Shown here piece after piece: positions 32,405-40,457 of a DNA stretch of 64,000 nt. Position numbers and translations under genes: made by a program. The first letter of the stretch is position 1. Each line of letters begins with the position of its first letter. The stretch covers positions 1 to 64,000 of the forward strand of contig CAMAZY010000006.1 in NCBI GenBank assembly GCA_945863885.1. The letters run 5' to 3'. The notes under the pieces were generated by a model that did no database searches, was not told the origin of the DNA, and saw only the letters and a list, made by a program, of their open reading frames with translations. Origin of the DNA: an uncultured Clostridia bacterium (GTDB taxonomy: Bacteria > Bacillota > Clostridia > Oscillospirales > Acutalibacteraceae).

Positions 32405-33609
32405 TTGATTGTAACCTCCACTCCCAAGCGTTTCAGCACGTCAAAAAAGCCGGGAAAGCTTTTGCTGACCGCTTCGGCGCCGTCAATTTCCGCTCCGTAT
32501 CGGCTCGCAAGCACCGCAAGCGACATGACGACCCGGTGGTCATTATGTCCCGACAGGATTTCCGTCGGCTTGTGAAGCGTTGACGGCTCGACCGTGATTT
32601 TATTCTCTTCTGTTTTTATTTCAGCCCCGAATTTCGAAAGCTCCTCTTTCATAACGGTGCCCCGGTCGCTTTCTTTCAGCCGCAGCCGCTTTGTGCCGGT
32701 AAAAACTGCGCCGTTTTTCGCACTTGCTATCGTCATCAGAATCGGTGCCAAGTCCGGGCAGTCGGAAACGTCGATTTTGGGCTTTCCGCCTTCCAGAAGC
32801 GGATAGTGCTTTTTATATACGCTGTCGCCCTGCAAGCTGTTTTCCCGAAGTCCCGTGACGGTGACGCTTCCGCCGAGAACGTTGAAAGCGTCAAGAAAAG
32901 CCGCCCCCGAATAGTCGCCCTCAACACTTAGTGAGCAAGACTTGTACGCCTGACCCGAAGAAGCGGTAAGGGTGTTTTCGTCCTCCCATCTGACAAAAAC
33001 GCCGAAAGAACGCATCGCGTCAACCGTCATATTGATATAACTGCGGCTTTCGACCGGCGGAATCAGCTTTATCCGGCTTTCCGCTTTCAAAAACGGCAGG
33101 GTGAACAGCAAGCCGCTTACAAACTGACTGCTGATATTCCCCGGTACGGTGAAGTCGCCGCCTTGAAGCGTTCCTTTGATTTCGATTGCGTCGAGCGTCT
33201 GACTGTAAGAAAGACCTCTTTCTTTGCAGATTTCCTCATAAACGCTCATCGGCCGTTTCATCAGAAGCCCTGCGCCCGTGAACCGCTGTCGGTTTTCGTT
33301 CAAAAGAAGCAACGGCAGGATAAACCGCAGGGTACTTCCGCTTTCCCGGCAGAAAAAGTCGCTTTCGGGAATGTCGCAAATATTTTCGATTCCCCGAACC
33401 GTGACCGTATCGCCCTCTTTTTTGATTTCGGCTCCCATTTTGCTAAGGCAGTCGAGCGTCGCTAAGATGTCCTCGGAATAGGTGACGTTTTTTATGACGC
33501 TTTCGCCCTTTGCCAAGGCGGCGCAGATAAGAAGCCTGTGCGCCATGCTTTTTGACGAGGGAGCGGCGGCACAGCCGTCTGCTTTACTTTTTTTGATAAT
33601 TGCTGTCAT
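32401..33609 (-). CDS. aroA: 3-Phosphoshikimate 1-carboxyvinyltransferase (EPSP synthase)
   Basis: 402 residues. Family motifs SKSMAHRLLICAAL, CRESGSTLRFILPLLL, VPGNISSQFVSGLLF, RLRLKESDR and SGHNDHRVVMSLAV. It joins shikimate-3-phosphate and phosphoenolpyruvate. The glycine-rich inhibitor-contact loop reads ESGSTLRF rather than the longer LGNAGTAMRP form of other EPSPS classes. 4-base overlaps with aroQ upstream and tyrA downstream. Confidence 0.95.
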   Translation of the reverse strand: MTAIIKKSKADGCAAAPSSKSMAHRLLICAALAKGESVIKNVTYSEDILATLDCLSKMGAEIKKEGDTVTVRGIENICDIPESDFFCRESGSTLRFILPLLLLNENRQRFTGAGLLMKRPMSVYEEICKERGLSYSQTLDAIEIKGTLQGGDFTVPGNISSQFVSGLLFTLPFLKAESRIKLIPPVESRSYINMTVDAMRSFGVFVRWEDENTLTASSGQAYKSCSLSVEGDYSGAAFLDAFNVLGGSVTVTGLRENSLQGDSVYKKHYPLLEGGKPKIDVSDCPDLAPILMTIASAKNGAVFTGTKRLRLKESDRGTVMKEELSKFGAEIKTEENKITVEPSTLHKPTEILSGHNDHRVVMSLAVLASRYGAEIDGAEAVSKSFPGFFDVLKRLGVEVTIK

Positions 33610-34055
33610 TTTTCTGCCTTTCGGTTTTCGAGATATTTAATCAGAAAGTCGGCGGCTCGTAAGTATCCGTCCGTGCCGAGTCCGGTAATCGTCTTGACCG
33701 CCGCCTGACGGATATACGAAACCTGACGGAAGTCCTCTCTGTCCTCAACCTTAGAAATATGGACTTCGACGGTCGGTATCGAAACGGACTTTACGGCGTC
33801 TAAAATCGCCACGCTCGTATGCGTGTATGCCGCCGGATTGATAATAATGCCGTCGGTGCTTCCGTAGGCTTCCTGAATCTTATCGACTAAATCGCCCTCA
33901 TGGTTCGACTGGAAACATTCGCAGTCGATGCCCTTTCCGGCGCAGTAGCTTTCGATTTTATCGAGCAAATCCCGGTAGGTTTCCTTGCCGTAATGCTCAG
34001 GCTCCCGGATACCGAGCATATTGATGTTCGGTCCGTTCAGAAATAAAAATCTCAT
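33606..34055 (-). CDS. aroQ: Type II 3-dehydroquinate dehydratase
   Basis: 149 residues, normal for the type II dodecameric enzyme. FLNGPNINMLGIREPEHYG, QSNHEGDLVDKI, INPAAYTHTSVAI and VEVHISKVEDRE carry the catalytic Tyr and His. It converts 3-dehydroquinate to 3-dehydroshikimate, so no aroD is needed. 4-base overlaps on both sides. Confidence 0.96.
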   Translation of the reverse strand: MRFLFLNGPNINMLGIREPEHYGKETYRDLLDKIESYCAGKGIDCECFQSNHEGDLVDKIQEAYGSTDGIIINPAAYTHTSVAILDAVKSVSIPTVEVHISKVEDREDFRQVSYIRQAAVKTITGLGTDGYLRAADFLIKYLENRKAEK

Positions 34056-35275
34056 AGTGTTTCCTCAATTCTTCTGACGGCGTTTTCGACTTTTCCGTCC
34101 ACAAAAATTTCTTCGTCCGCCGTTTCTTGATAAATCGGATACCGCTCGTCAAAGCGCTTTTGTAAATCCGTGCGGTTCCTCGAAAGCGGTCGGTCGTCCG
34201 TCGGTAAGATATCTTCAATCGGGCGGTTTAAGAAAAAGATTTTTCCGTTTGAGCGAAGAAAATCGACGTTCTCTTTTTTGAGTACTGCACCGCCGCCTGT
34301 TGCGATGACATAACCGCTTTTTGCCGAAGCTTCTTTGATGGCTTCGGTTTCAGCTGAGCGAAAGTAGGCTTCGCCCTTTTCGGCGAAAAGGGTGCTGATT
34401 GCCGTTTTTTCGTTCTTGATGATAAGCTCGTCCGTGTCGATAAATTCTTTTCCAAGCTTTTCGGCGAGTGCCTTGCCGATGGTGCTTTTTCCGCTCCCGG
34501 GCATTCCCGTCAGAACGATGTTCTGCTTTTTCGAAAGAACATACTTGTAGGTGTCCTCGTAGACGCTTTCGCCATACGTTGTGTCAAGAAAAATTTCGCT
34601 TGCCAGTACCGCCTGAGAAACCAGCATATACAGTCCGCAGCAGCCCTCGACACCTTTTTCTTTCGCTTGTCGGACAAGCTTTGTTTCAAGCGGATTATAG
34701 ACCACGTCAACAACACCTTGTAAATGTTCGAAGCCGTCAAGCGAAATCGCCGCCGTGTCATTCTTCGGGAACATGCCGCAGGGGGTCGTGTTGATGATAA
34801 AATCGGCGTCCGCATGAAGCGACAGCACGTTTTCATAGTTCAGCTCGCCTTTGCGGCTGACTTTGTGGACGCTTGCCGCTCCCAAAGCCTTTGAAACGGC
34901 AAAAGCGGTTTTCGATGTTCCGCCGCTGCCTAAAATCAGCACCTTTTTATCCGCAAAGTCAAAGCCCTGACGCAAAATCAGCTTTTTAAGACCGCCGAAG
35001 TCGGTGTTGTATCCGTAAAGTGCTCCGTCACGGTTGACAACCGTGTTGACCGCTCCGATTTCCTTTGCCGTCGGGTCGATGTAGGAAAGGTACTCCATGA
35101 CCCGTTGTTTATACGGAATGGTGACGTTGATGCCCGAAAAATCCCGCTTTGTCATAAAGGCATCGAAGTCGTCGGGCGCAACCTCGACAATATCATATTC
35201 ATACGGCGCAAAATGCTCGTGAATCACTTTCGAGAAGCTGTGACCGAGCTTTTCGCCGATTACTGCGTATTTCAA
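34052..35275 (-). CDS. Fused shikimate dehydrogenase - shikimate kinase
   Basis: 407 residues carrying two enzymes. Residues 1 to about 250 are shikimate dehydrogenase (AroE): GHSFSKVIHEHF, INVTIPYKQRVMEYL, VNTVVNRDGALYGYNTD, LILGSGGTSKTA. Residues about 255-407 are shikimate kinase (AroK): Walker A LTGMPGSGKSTIGKAL, FIDTDELI, IATGGGAVL and RPLSRNR. The two act two steps apart from the same intermediate, reducing 3-dehydroshikimate and then phosphorylating shikimate. The frame is continuous with no stop at the junction (KYVLSKKQNIVLTG), so this is a real fusion. Confidence 0.95.
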   Translation of the reverse strand: MKYAVIGEKLGHSFSKVIHEHFAPYEYDIVEVAPDDFDAFMTKRDFSGINVTIPYKQRVMEYLSYIDPTAKEIGAVNTVVNRDGALYGYNTDFGGLKKLILRQGFDFADKKVLILGSGGTSKTAFAVSKALGAASVHKVSRKGELNYENVLSLHADADFIINTTPCGMFPKNDTAAISLDGFEHLQGVVDVVYNPLETKLVRQAKEKGVEGCCGLYMLVSQAVLASEIFLDTTYGESVYEDTYKYVLSKKQNIVLTGMPGSGKSTIGKALAEKLGKEFIDTDELIIKNEKTAISTLFAEKGEAYFRSAETEAIKEASAKSGYVIATGGGAVLKKENVDFLRSNGKIFFLNRPIEDILPTDDRPLSRNRTDLQKRFDERYPIYQETADEEIFVDGKVENAVRRIEETL

Positions 35276-35279
35276 AAAA

Positions 35280-36371
35280 TCATCCCTTAAAGTAGTCTGT
35301 GCCGAATCTCATCGCTAACATATCGTAAACGGTCAGTGCCGTAACGGAATCGACGACAACCGCCGCCCGTCCGATGATTGCCGGGTCGTGTCTGCCTTTG
35401 ATCTGAAGCTCGGCGTTCTCTTTTTTGATAAAGTCCACCGTATTCTGCTTTTTATAAATCGAAGCGGTCGGCTTGACAACACAGTTGAAAAGTACGGGCA
35501 TACCGTTGGTAATGCCGCCGTTGATGCCGCCGTTGTGATTCGTCACGGTTTCGATTCTGTCACCGTTCATGGTAAAGCAGTCGTTCGCTTCGCTTCCCCT
35601 CATGTCCGCAAAGCCGAAGCCTTCGCCGAATTCGACGCCCTTGACAGCGGGAACGCTGAACAGAGCGTGTGACATCACACTTTCAAAAGAATCAAACCAC
35701 GGCTCACCGACACCTGCCGGAAGCCCGACGATTGCCGTCTGTAAAACACCGCCGACGCTGTCGCCGTCTTTTGCGGCGTCTTTCATTCTTTCCGTGGCTT
35801 CCTGACGCTTTTCATCGTCAAGCATCGAGATGATGTTGTCACAAAGAATCGGGAAATCGGCTTGATAATCGCCGAAGTCACGGTCACGGACACCGGCACA
35901 AATCAGAATATGCGTACCGAGGTAGATTCCTTTTTTATTGAGCGCTTTCATCGCAATAGCCCCTGCGGCGACAAGCGGGGTCGTGATTCTTCCCGAAAAA
36001 TGTCCGCCGCCCCGGTAATCCTGAAAGCCGTGGTATTTCATATAAGCCGTATAATCGGCGTGACCCGGTCTTGCAAGGTCTTTGGTAAGCGAATAATCCT
36101 TGCTTCTCGTGTCCTCATTTTCGATGACGATACAAAGCGGTGTACCCGTGGTTTTACCCTCGAAATAACCGCTGACAATTCTGAATTCGTCCTTTTCCCG
36201 GCGCTTTGTCGATACCGTGCTAAGCCCTCTGCGGCGGTCAAGCTGGCGGGCGATAAACGCTTCGTCAACCTCGATTCCCGGGGCAAGTCCGTCCATGACT
36301 GCTCCGATTGCCGTTCCGTGGCTTTCACCGAATATGGTGACGCCCAAGGACTGTCCGAATGTATTTTTCAT
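35280..36371 (-). CDS. aroC: Chorismate synthase
   Basis: 363 residues. Motifs GESHGTAIGAVMDGLAPG, RRRGLSTVSTKRREKDEF, RPGHADYTAYMKYH, DYRGGGHFSGR and GRHDPAIIGRA. It eliminates phosphate from EPSP to give chorismate and needs reduced FMN. It lies 15 bases after aroB and 4 bases before the aroE-aroK fusion. Confidence 0.97.
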   Translation of the reverse strand: MKNTFGQSLGVTIFGESHGTAIGAVMDGLAPGIEVDEAFIARQLDRRRGLSTVSTKRREKDEFRIVSGYFEGKTTGTPLCIVIENEDTRSKDYSLTKDLARPGHADYTAYMKYHGFQDYRGGGHFSGRITTPLVAAGAIAMKALNKKGIYLGTHILICAGVRDRDFGDYQADFPILCDNIISMLDDEKRQEATERMKDAAKDGDSVGGVLQTAIVGLPAGVGEPWFDSFESVMSHALFSVPAVKGVEFGEGFGFADMRGSEANDCFTMNGDRIETVTNHNGGINGGITNGMPVLFNCVVKPTASIYKKQNTVDFIKKENAELQIKGRHDPAIIGRAAVVVDSVTALTVYDMLAMRFGTDYFKG

Positions 36372-36386
36372 AAGTTCATAGTCTCC

Positions 36387-37388
36387 TTAAAGAAGTTCTT
36401 TGAGTTCTTCGGTCGGCACCGTCTCAAAGGTAAAAGAACCGATTTCGTTGCTTTTTACGACGGTGACGGTGCTTTTGCTGCCCGATTTCTTATCGTGCGT
36501 GAGGGCTTCAAAAGCTGCCTTTTTATCGTAGTCAAAGCTTGTCGGAAGTCCGACAGTTTCGAGAGCGGCTTTCACCTGCTCCCGGATATTGTCGCCGCAC
36601 ATCGGAAGCATACCGAGACCTACACATTCACCGTGATAAAGCGTGCCGAGGCCCACGGCGCTTTCGATTGCGTGACCTAAGGTGTGACCGAAATTCAGCA
36701 CCCGGCGAAGTCCGGCTTCCTTTTCGTCCTGCTCGACGACCGAACGCTTGACAAGAAGCGAACGGCGGATAATCTCCTCGGTCTTATCCATGTAGTTTTT
36801 ATCTTTAAAAATTTCAAAAAGCTCCCTGTCGCCCGTGATGCCCATTTTGATGGACTCGGCAAGACCGTTTGCGATCTGACGGTCGGGAAGCGTAGACAAA
36901 ACATCGGGGTCGATAATGACCTTTTTCGGCTGATAAAACGCACCGACGATGTTTTTGACCGAACAAAAGTCTATGCCTGTCTTTCCGCCGATAGAGGAAT
37001 CGACCTGAGATAAAAGGGTCGTCGGAATGTTGTAAAAATCAATGCCCCTCATATACGTTGCGGCGGCAAAGCCTGCCATGTCGCCCGTTACGCCGCCGCC
37101 GACGGCAATCACGCAGTCCTTGCGGTTAAAGCCGTTTTCTAAAAGCGACTTAAGAATACCCTGATAGGTGTCAAAGTTCTTGCTTCCCTCGCCCTCGGGA
37201 AAAACGTGGATAAACGAATGTTTAAATGCGGCGGCGACCGTCTTTGCGTACGCTTCCGGAACACCGCTGTCGGTCACAATAAGGGCTTTGTTGTCTTTTA
37301 TGTTGATATACTCGCCGACCTTTTTGAGTGCTCCCCTTTCGAGCACGATATCATAATCGGTGTCTTTCATTTTTACGGGAATAATCAT
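36387..37388 (-). CDS. aroB: 3-Dehydroquinate synthase
   Basis: 333 residues. GGGVTGDMAGFAAATYMRGI, the PTTLLSQVDSSIGGKTGID block and NFGHTLGHAIE (metal histidines) are diagnostic. It converts DAHP to 3-dehydroquinate with NAD and a divalent metal. 9 bases after pheA. Confidence 0.97.
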   Translation of the reverse strand: MIIPVKMKDTDYDIVLERGALKKVGEYINIKDNKALIVTDSGVPEAYAKTVAAAFKHSFIHVFPEGEGSKNFDTYQGILKSLLENGFNRKDCVIAVGGGVTGDMAGFAAATYMRGIDFYNIPTTLLSQVDSSIGGKTGIDFCSVKNIVGAFYQPKKVIIDPDVLSTLPDRQIANGLAESIKMGITGDRELFEIFKDKNYMDKTEEIIRRSLLVKRSVVEQDEKEAGLRRVLNFGHTLGHAIESAVGLGTLYHGECVGLGMLPMCGDNIREQVKAALETVGLPTSFDYDKKAAFEALTHDKKSGSKSTVTVVKSNEIGSFTFETVPTEELKELL

Positions 37389-37397
37389 GTTCTTACC

Positions 37398-38480
37398 TCA
37401 GATATTGACATCGGAATTGAACGTTCCGATGAATTTCAGCCGGTCACAGCAGTCCGACAGCTCATCAAGCATATATTTGCCTCTCTTGCACTGAAGATTG
37501 CCGTTGATTTCGACATAGAAATAATACGTCCACATAAGACCTTTCATCGCTCTTGACTTGATACAGCGCATCGAAAAACCGTGGTTTCCGATGATGTTGA
37601 TGGCGTGGGCCAGAGCACCGGCCTCGTCGGGAACGGTGAAAACGATAATCGAATGGTCGTTTTTGCTTTCGTGCATCGCCCTCGACAGCACGGCAAAGCG
37701 TGTCGTGTTGTCGTCGCTTTCGTTGATGTGCTCTTTTAAGATTTCAAGTCCGTAAAGCTCGGCGGTCTCCTTACTTGCGATGGCGGCAATTGATTTGTCG
37801 CCCGAAAGAGAAACATACTGAGCGGCTCTTGCCGTGTTTTCGAACGTCTGCGTCTTGAAGTCGTTGCTTCTGATGAACGGCGCACATTGGTCAAGCGCCT
37901 GCTGATGGCTGATGACGGTCTTAACGTCCTCAAGCTTCGTTCCGGGCAAAGCAACAAGATTATGCTTTATTGCAAGCGAATAAACGCCGTTTACGAAAAG
38001 TGAACCCTGGAACATCAGGTCGATCACCTGACCGACCTCACCGGCGTTGCTGTTTTCAATCGGCAGCACCGCACAGTCGCAGTCGCCCTTTTCGCACGCT
38101 TCATAGGCGGCCTTGAAGTCTTTATAGGAAATCTTGTTCCCGTCGGGGAAGATTTTGCTTGCGGCGATATAGGCGTAAGCGCCCTCAACGCCGCTGTAAG
38201 CGACATTCATGCCCTCAAGGATTTTATGCTGATAGCGCTTGGAAATGTCCATGACGCTTTTTTGAAAATTGATGTAATAGCTTCTGATTTTCTCGTCCGA
38301 AAGATAGGACGAGTTCTTTTTCAAAAGCTGTTCTTCTCTCGCCGAGTCAAAAACGGGCAAACCGTTTTCCCGTTTATATTCGGCGACCGTCCGGACTGCC
38401 TGCATTCTTTTTTCGAACAGGGCGGCAATCTCTTTATCCGCCTGTCCGATGATTTCTCTCGCCTCACTAAGCTTGTCCAT
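37398..38480 (-). CDS. pheA: Bifunctional chorismate mutase / prephenate dehydratase (P-protein)
   Basis: 360 residues. Residues 1-85: AroQ-type chorismate mutase (AREIIGQADKEIAALFEKRM). About 93-275: prephenate dehydratase (AYSGVEGAYAYIAA, CAVLPIENSNAGEV, NTTRFAVLSR with the TRF motif). About 280-355: ACT domain (FTVPDEAGALAHAINIIGNHG) for phenylalanine feedback. It takes chorismate to phenylpyruvate. 5 bases after the aminotransferase gene. Confidence 0.95.
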   Translation of the reverse strand: MDKLSEAREIIGQADKEIAALFEKRMQAVRTVAEYKRENGLPVFDSAREEQLLKKNSSYLSDEKIRSYYINFQKSVMDISKRYQHKILEGMNVAYSGVEGAYAYIAASKIFPDGNKISYKDFKAAYEACEKGDCDCAVLPIENSNAGEVGQVIDLMFQGSLFVNGVYSLAIKHNLVALPGTKLEDVKTVISHQQALDQCAPFIRSNDFKTQTFENTARAAQYVSLSGDKSIAAIASKETAELYGLEILKEHINESDDNTTRFAVLSRAMHESKNDHSIIVFTVPDEAGALAHAINIIGNHGFSMRCIKSRAMKGLMWTYYFYVEINGNLQCKRGKYMLDELSDCCDRLKFIGTFNSDVNI

Positions 38481-38485
38481 TTTTC

Positions 38486-39679
38486 TTATCCTTTCAGTCC
38501 GTATTCTTCCGCCAGCTTCTTGAATGACGGCAGCGCCTTTTCAATCATTTCGGTCGAGACGCAGTAGGCGACTCTCACATAGCCGGGGAAGCAGAACGAA
38601 TCGCTCGGAACCAAGAGAAGCTCATACTTCTTCGCTCTTTCGCAGAATGCGCCGGCGTCCTTTTCCGGTGACTTTAAGAAAAGATAGAAAGCACCGTCGG
38701 GCTTTGCTACCTTGAAGCCGTATTCGGTAAAGGCGGTTACGAGCAGGTCACGGTTTTTCTTATAAACCGAAACGTCACTTGTCTTTCCGACGCACTTCGG
38801 AATGATGAACTGCAAAAGGCTCGGGGCGCAGACGTAGCCTAAGGAGCGTCCGGCTCCGCAGACGGCCTTATAGATTTTTCCGCTTTCCGTGACTTCATCG
38901 GGAACGAGAATATAGCCGATTCTGTCGCCGGGGAGGGAAAGGGACTTGCTGAATGAATAGCAGACGATCGTATTGTCGTAATACTTCGTCAGATACGGCA
39001 CGGTGACACCGTCGTAAACGAGTTCACGGTACGGCTCGTCGGAAATCAGGAAAATCGGCTTGCCGTACTCCTCCTGCTTGCGGTTTAAGATTGCCGCCAT
39101 TTTCAAAACGGTTTCTTCGCTCAACACGACACCCGACGGGTTGTTCGGCGAATTGACAACAACCGCCTTTGTGTTTGTGGTAATAGCCTTTTCGAATGCG
39201 TCAAGGTCAATCTGAAGCGTGTTTTCGTCGCACAGGATGACAACGGGCTTAAATCCAGCCTTTTCGGCAAAAACGATATATTCGGGGAAAAGCGGAGCGA
39301 ACAAAATGACCTCGTCTCCCTTTTCGCAAAGAGCATTAAAGGTAATCGTAAGAGATGCCGCCGCACCGCAGGTCAGATAGAAATTGTACGGCTTGAAAGA
39401 AGTACCGTAGGTTTCGTTGAGATAGTCGGCAATCGCCTTTCTTGCGCCCTCGTCGCCGATAGCGGAGGTATAGCCGTGAAGCATGGTCGAATCCATCGTG
39501 TCAATCAGTTCTTTGATCGTTTCGTTGACAACAGCAGGAGCCGGCACGCTCGGATTGCCGATGCTGAAATCAAAGATATTTTCCTTACCGATTTCGGCGG
39601 CTCTTTTTTTGCCGTATTCAAATATTTCTCTGATGACCGAGCTTTTTGCGCCCAATTCGTACATTTTTTCTGAAAACAT
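38486..39679 (-). CDS. Class I/II pyridoxal-phosphate aminotransferase (aromatic/aspartate type)
   Basis: 397 residues. Fold type I with FDFSIGNPSVPAP, NSPNNPSGVVLSEE and the PLP lysine in CYSFSKSLSLPGDRIGY. Operon position, ahead of pheA and tyrA, suggests it transaminates phenylpyruvate and 4-hydroxyphenylpyruvate as the last step to Phe and Tyr; aspartate/prephenate aminotransferase is an alternative. First gene of the aromatic operon. Confidence 0.88.
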   Translation of the reverse strand: MFSEKMYELGAKSSVIREIFEYGKKRAAEIGKENIFDFSIGNPSVPAPAVVNETIKELIDTMDSTMLHGYTSAIGDEGARKAIADYLNETYGTSFKPYNFYLTCGAAASLTITFNALCEKGDEVILFAPLFPEYIVFAEKAGFKPVVILCDENTLQIDLDAFEKAITTNTKAVVVNSPNNPSGVVLSEETVLKMAAILNRKQEEYGKPIFLISDEPYRELVYDGVTVPYLTKYYDNTIVCYSFSKSLSLPGDRIGYILVPDEVTESGKIYKAVCGAGRSLGYVCAPSLLQFIIPKCVGKTSDVSVYKKNRDLLVTAFTEYGFKVAKPDGAFYLFLKSPEKDAGAFCERAKKYELLLVPSDSFCFPGYVRVAYCVSTEMIEKALPSFKKLAEEYGLKG

Positions 39680-39743
39680 AATATCACCCGTTACCTATTT
39701 TTTTAGTTTTCGGCGTACATAACACCATTTTACTATTCTTTAA

Positions 39744-39772
39744 ATTATACAACAAATTGAGCGTCAGGTCAA
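39744..39772 (-). promoter_or_regulatory. Proximal sigma-A promoter of the aromatic operon
   Basis: On the minus strand TTGACC, 17 bp, TATAAT. The leader to the aminotransferase ATG is about 58 bases, too short for a T-box. Confidence 0.75.
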
Positions 39773-40114
39773 ACTTTTTTGACTCTTTCCGGCGAAAAAA
39801 CATCTGCGTTGTAAATAGATGTGACCCATACGGAGCAAATCACTATATACTCCGTCCCATCCGTATCTGGCATATTCCTTTTTAAACGAGTTCTTTATCT
39901 GTCTCTCTTCTTTCGGTGTGTGTCTGTTTGGGTGATTGTGCGGTCGATGTGACTTTTCTAACAGCGACTGCCATGTTCCGTCATATCTTTTACACCACCG
40001 TTTTATGCTCGACAGACTTACTCCGTATTTTCGGCTCGTTTCGCTTTTTCCGTTTTTTATTGCCTGCTTAACTATCTCTTGCTTTTTTCTTGCTTCTTGT
40101 GTTAAGATGTTCAT
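39764..40114 (-). pseudogene. Transposase N-terminal fragment (IS3/IS481-like helix-turn-helix)
   Basis: 116 codons. The first 95 or so are a transposase-type helix-turn-helix (VKQAIKNGKSETSRKYGVSL, SSIKRWCKRYDGTWQSLLEK) with the linker to a DDE domain (KKEYARYGWDGVYSDLLRMG). The catalytic domain is absent; the last 12 codons come from flanking DNA. It is a dead remnant or a cargo-less internal-deletion element. Confidence 0.75.
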
Positions 40115-40217
40115 GAGAAGTACTTCTTTCTTGGTTAATGTTGTTTGGTTATTTCATTATATCATATTTTGAAGTTACTTCTCTTTCTTTTTGGGTCACA
40201 TCATTTTAAGACATACA
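39803..40217. mobile_element. 415-bp IS-derived insertion
   Basis: Bounded by an exact 26-bp direct repeat (GACTCTTTCCGGCGAAAAAA core) at 39777-39802 and 40218-40243. Inside, GATGTGACCCA (39818-39828) and TGGGTCACATC (40192-40202) are inverted, each exactly 15 bases from the direct repeat. It contains the transposase fragment and lies between two promoters of the aromatic operon. Confidence 0.75.
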
Positions 40218-40291
40218 TTTTGACTCTTTCCGGCGAAAAAACAGAAGAAATCATGCAGAAAAAATGCCATATAGCCGTCTCTCTTTAGCGC

Positions 40292-40312
40292 TTTAAAGTG
40301 TTACGCTTTAAA
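40292..40312. promoter_or_regulatory. Inverted repeat at the distal aromatic-operon promoter
   Basis: TTTAAAG-7-CTTTAAA starts about 14 bases downstream of the distal -10 box. It could be an operator or an mRNA-leader hairpin. Confidence 0.4.
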
Positions 40313-40325
40313 TGGTGCAAGTATG

Positions 40326-40353
40326 ATTATACCCGAACAGCCGAAAAAGTCAA
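40326..40353 (-). promoter_or_regulatory. Distal sigma-A promoter reading towards the aromatic operon
   Basis: On the minus strand TTGACT, 16 bp, TATAAT. Its transcript would cross the IS-derived insertion before reaching the aminotransferase gene. Confidence 0.6.
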
Positions 40354-40457
40354 GCCTTGACAGTTAGTTCCCGAAAAAAAGTCAAAAAAAGTGAATTTCC
40401 AAAGTAAATTCCACAGTGGAGTTTTATCGTTATATTAAATTAAGTTGAGGTGATTAC

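Noticed and set aside
35862-36680. 272-codon plus-strand ORF
   Set aside because: Antisense to aroC and aroB, both certain genes.
39680-40440. T-box or Trp/Phe-type attenuator upstream of the aromatic operon
   Set aside because: No T-box antiterminator (GGTACCGCG-type) or specifier loop was seen, the proximal leader is only about 58 bases, and no leader peptide rich in Phe or Tyr was found.
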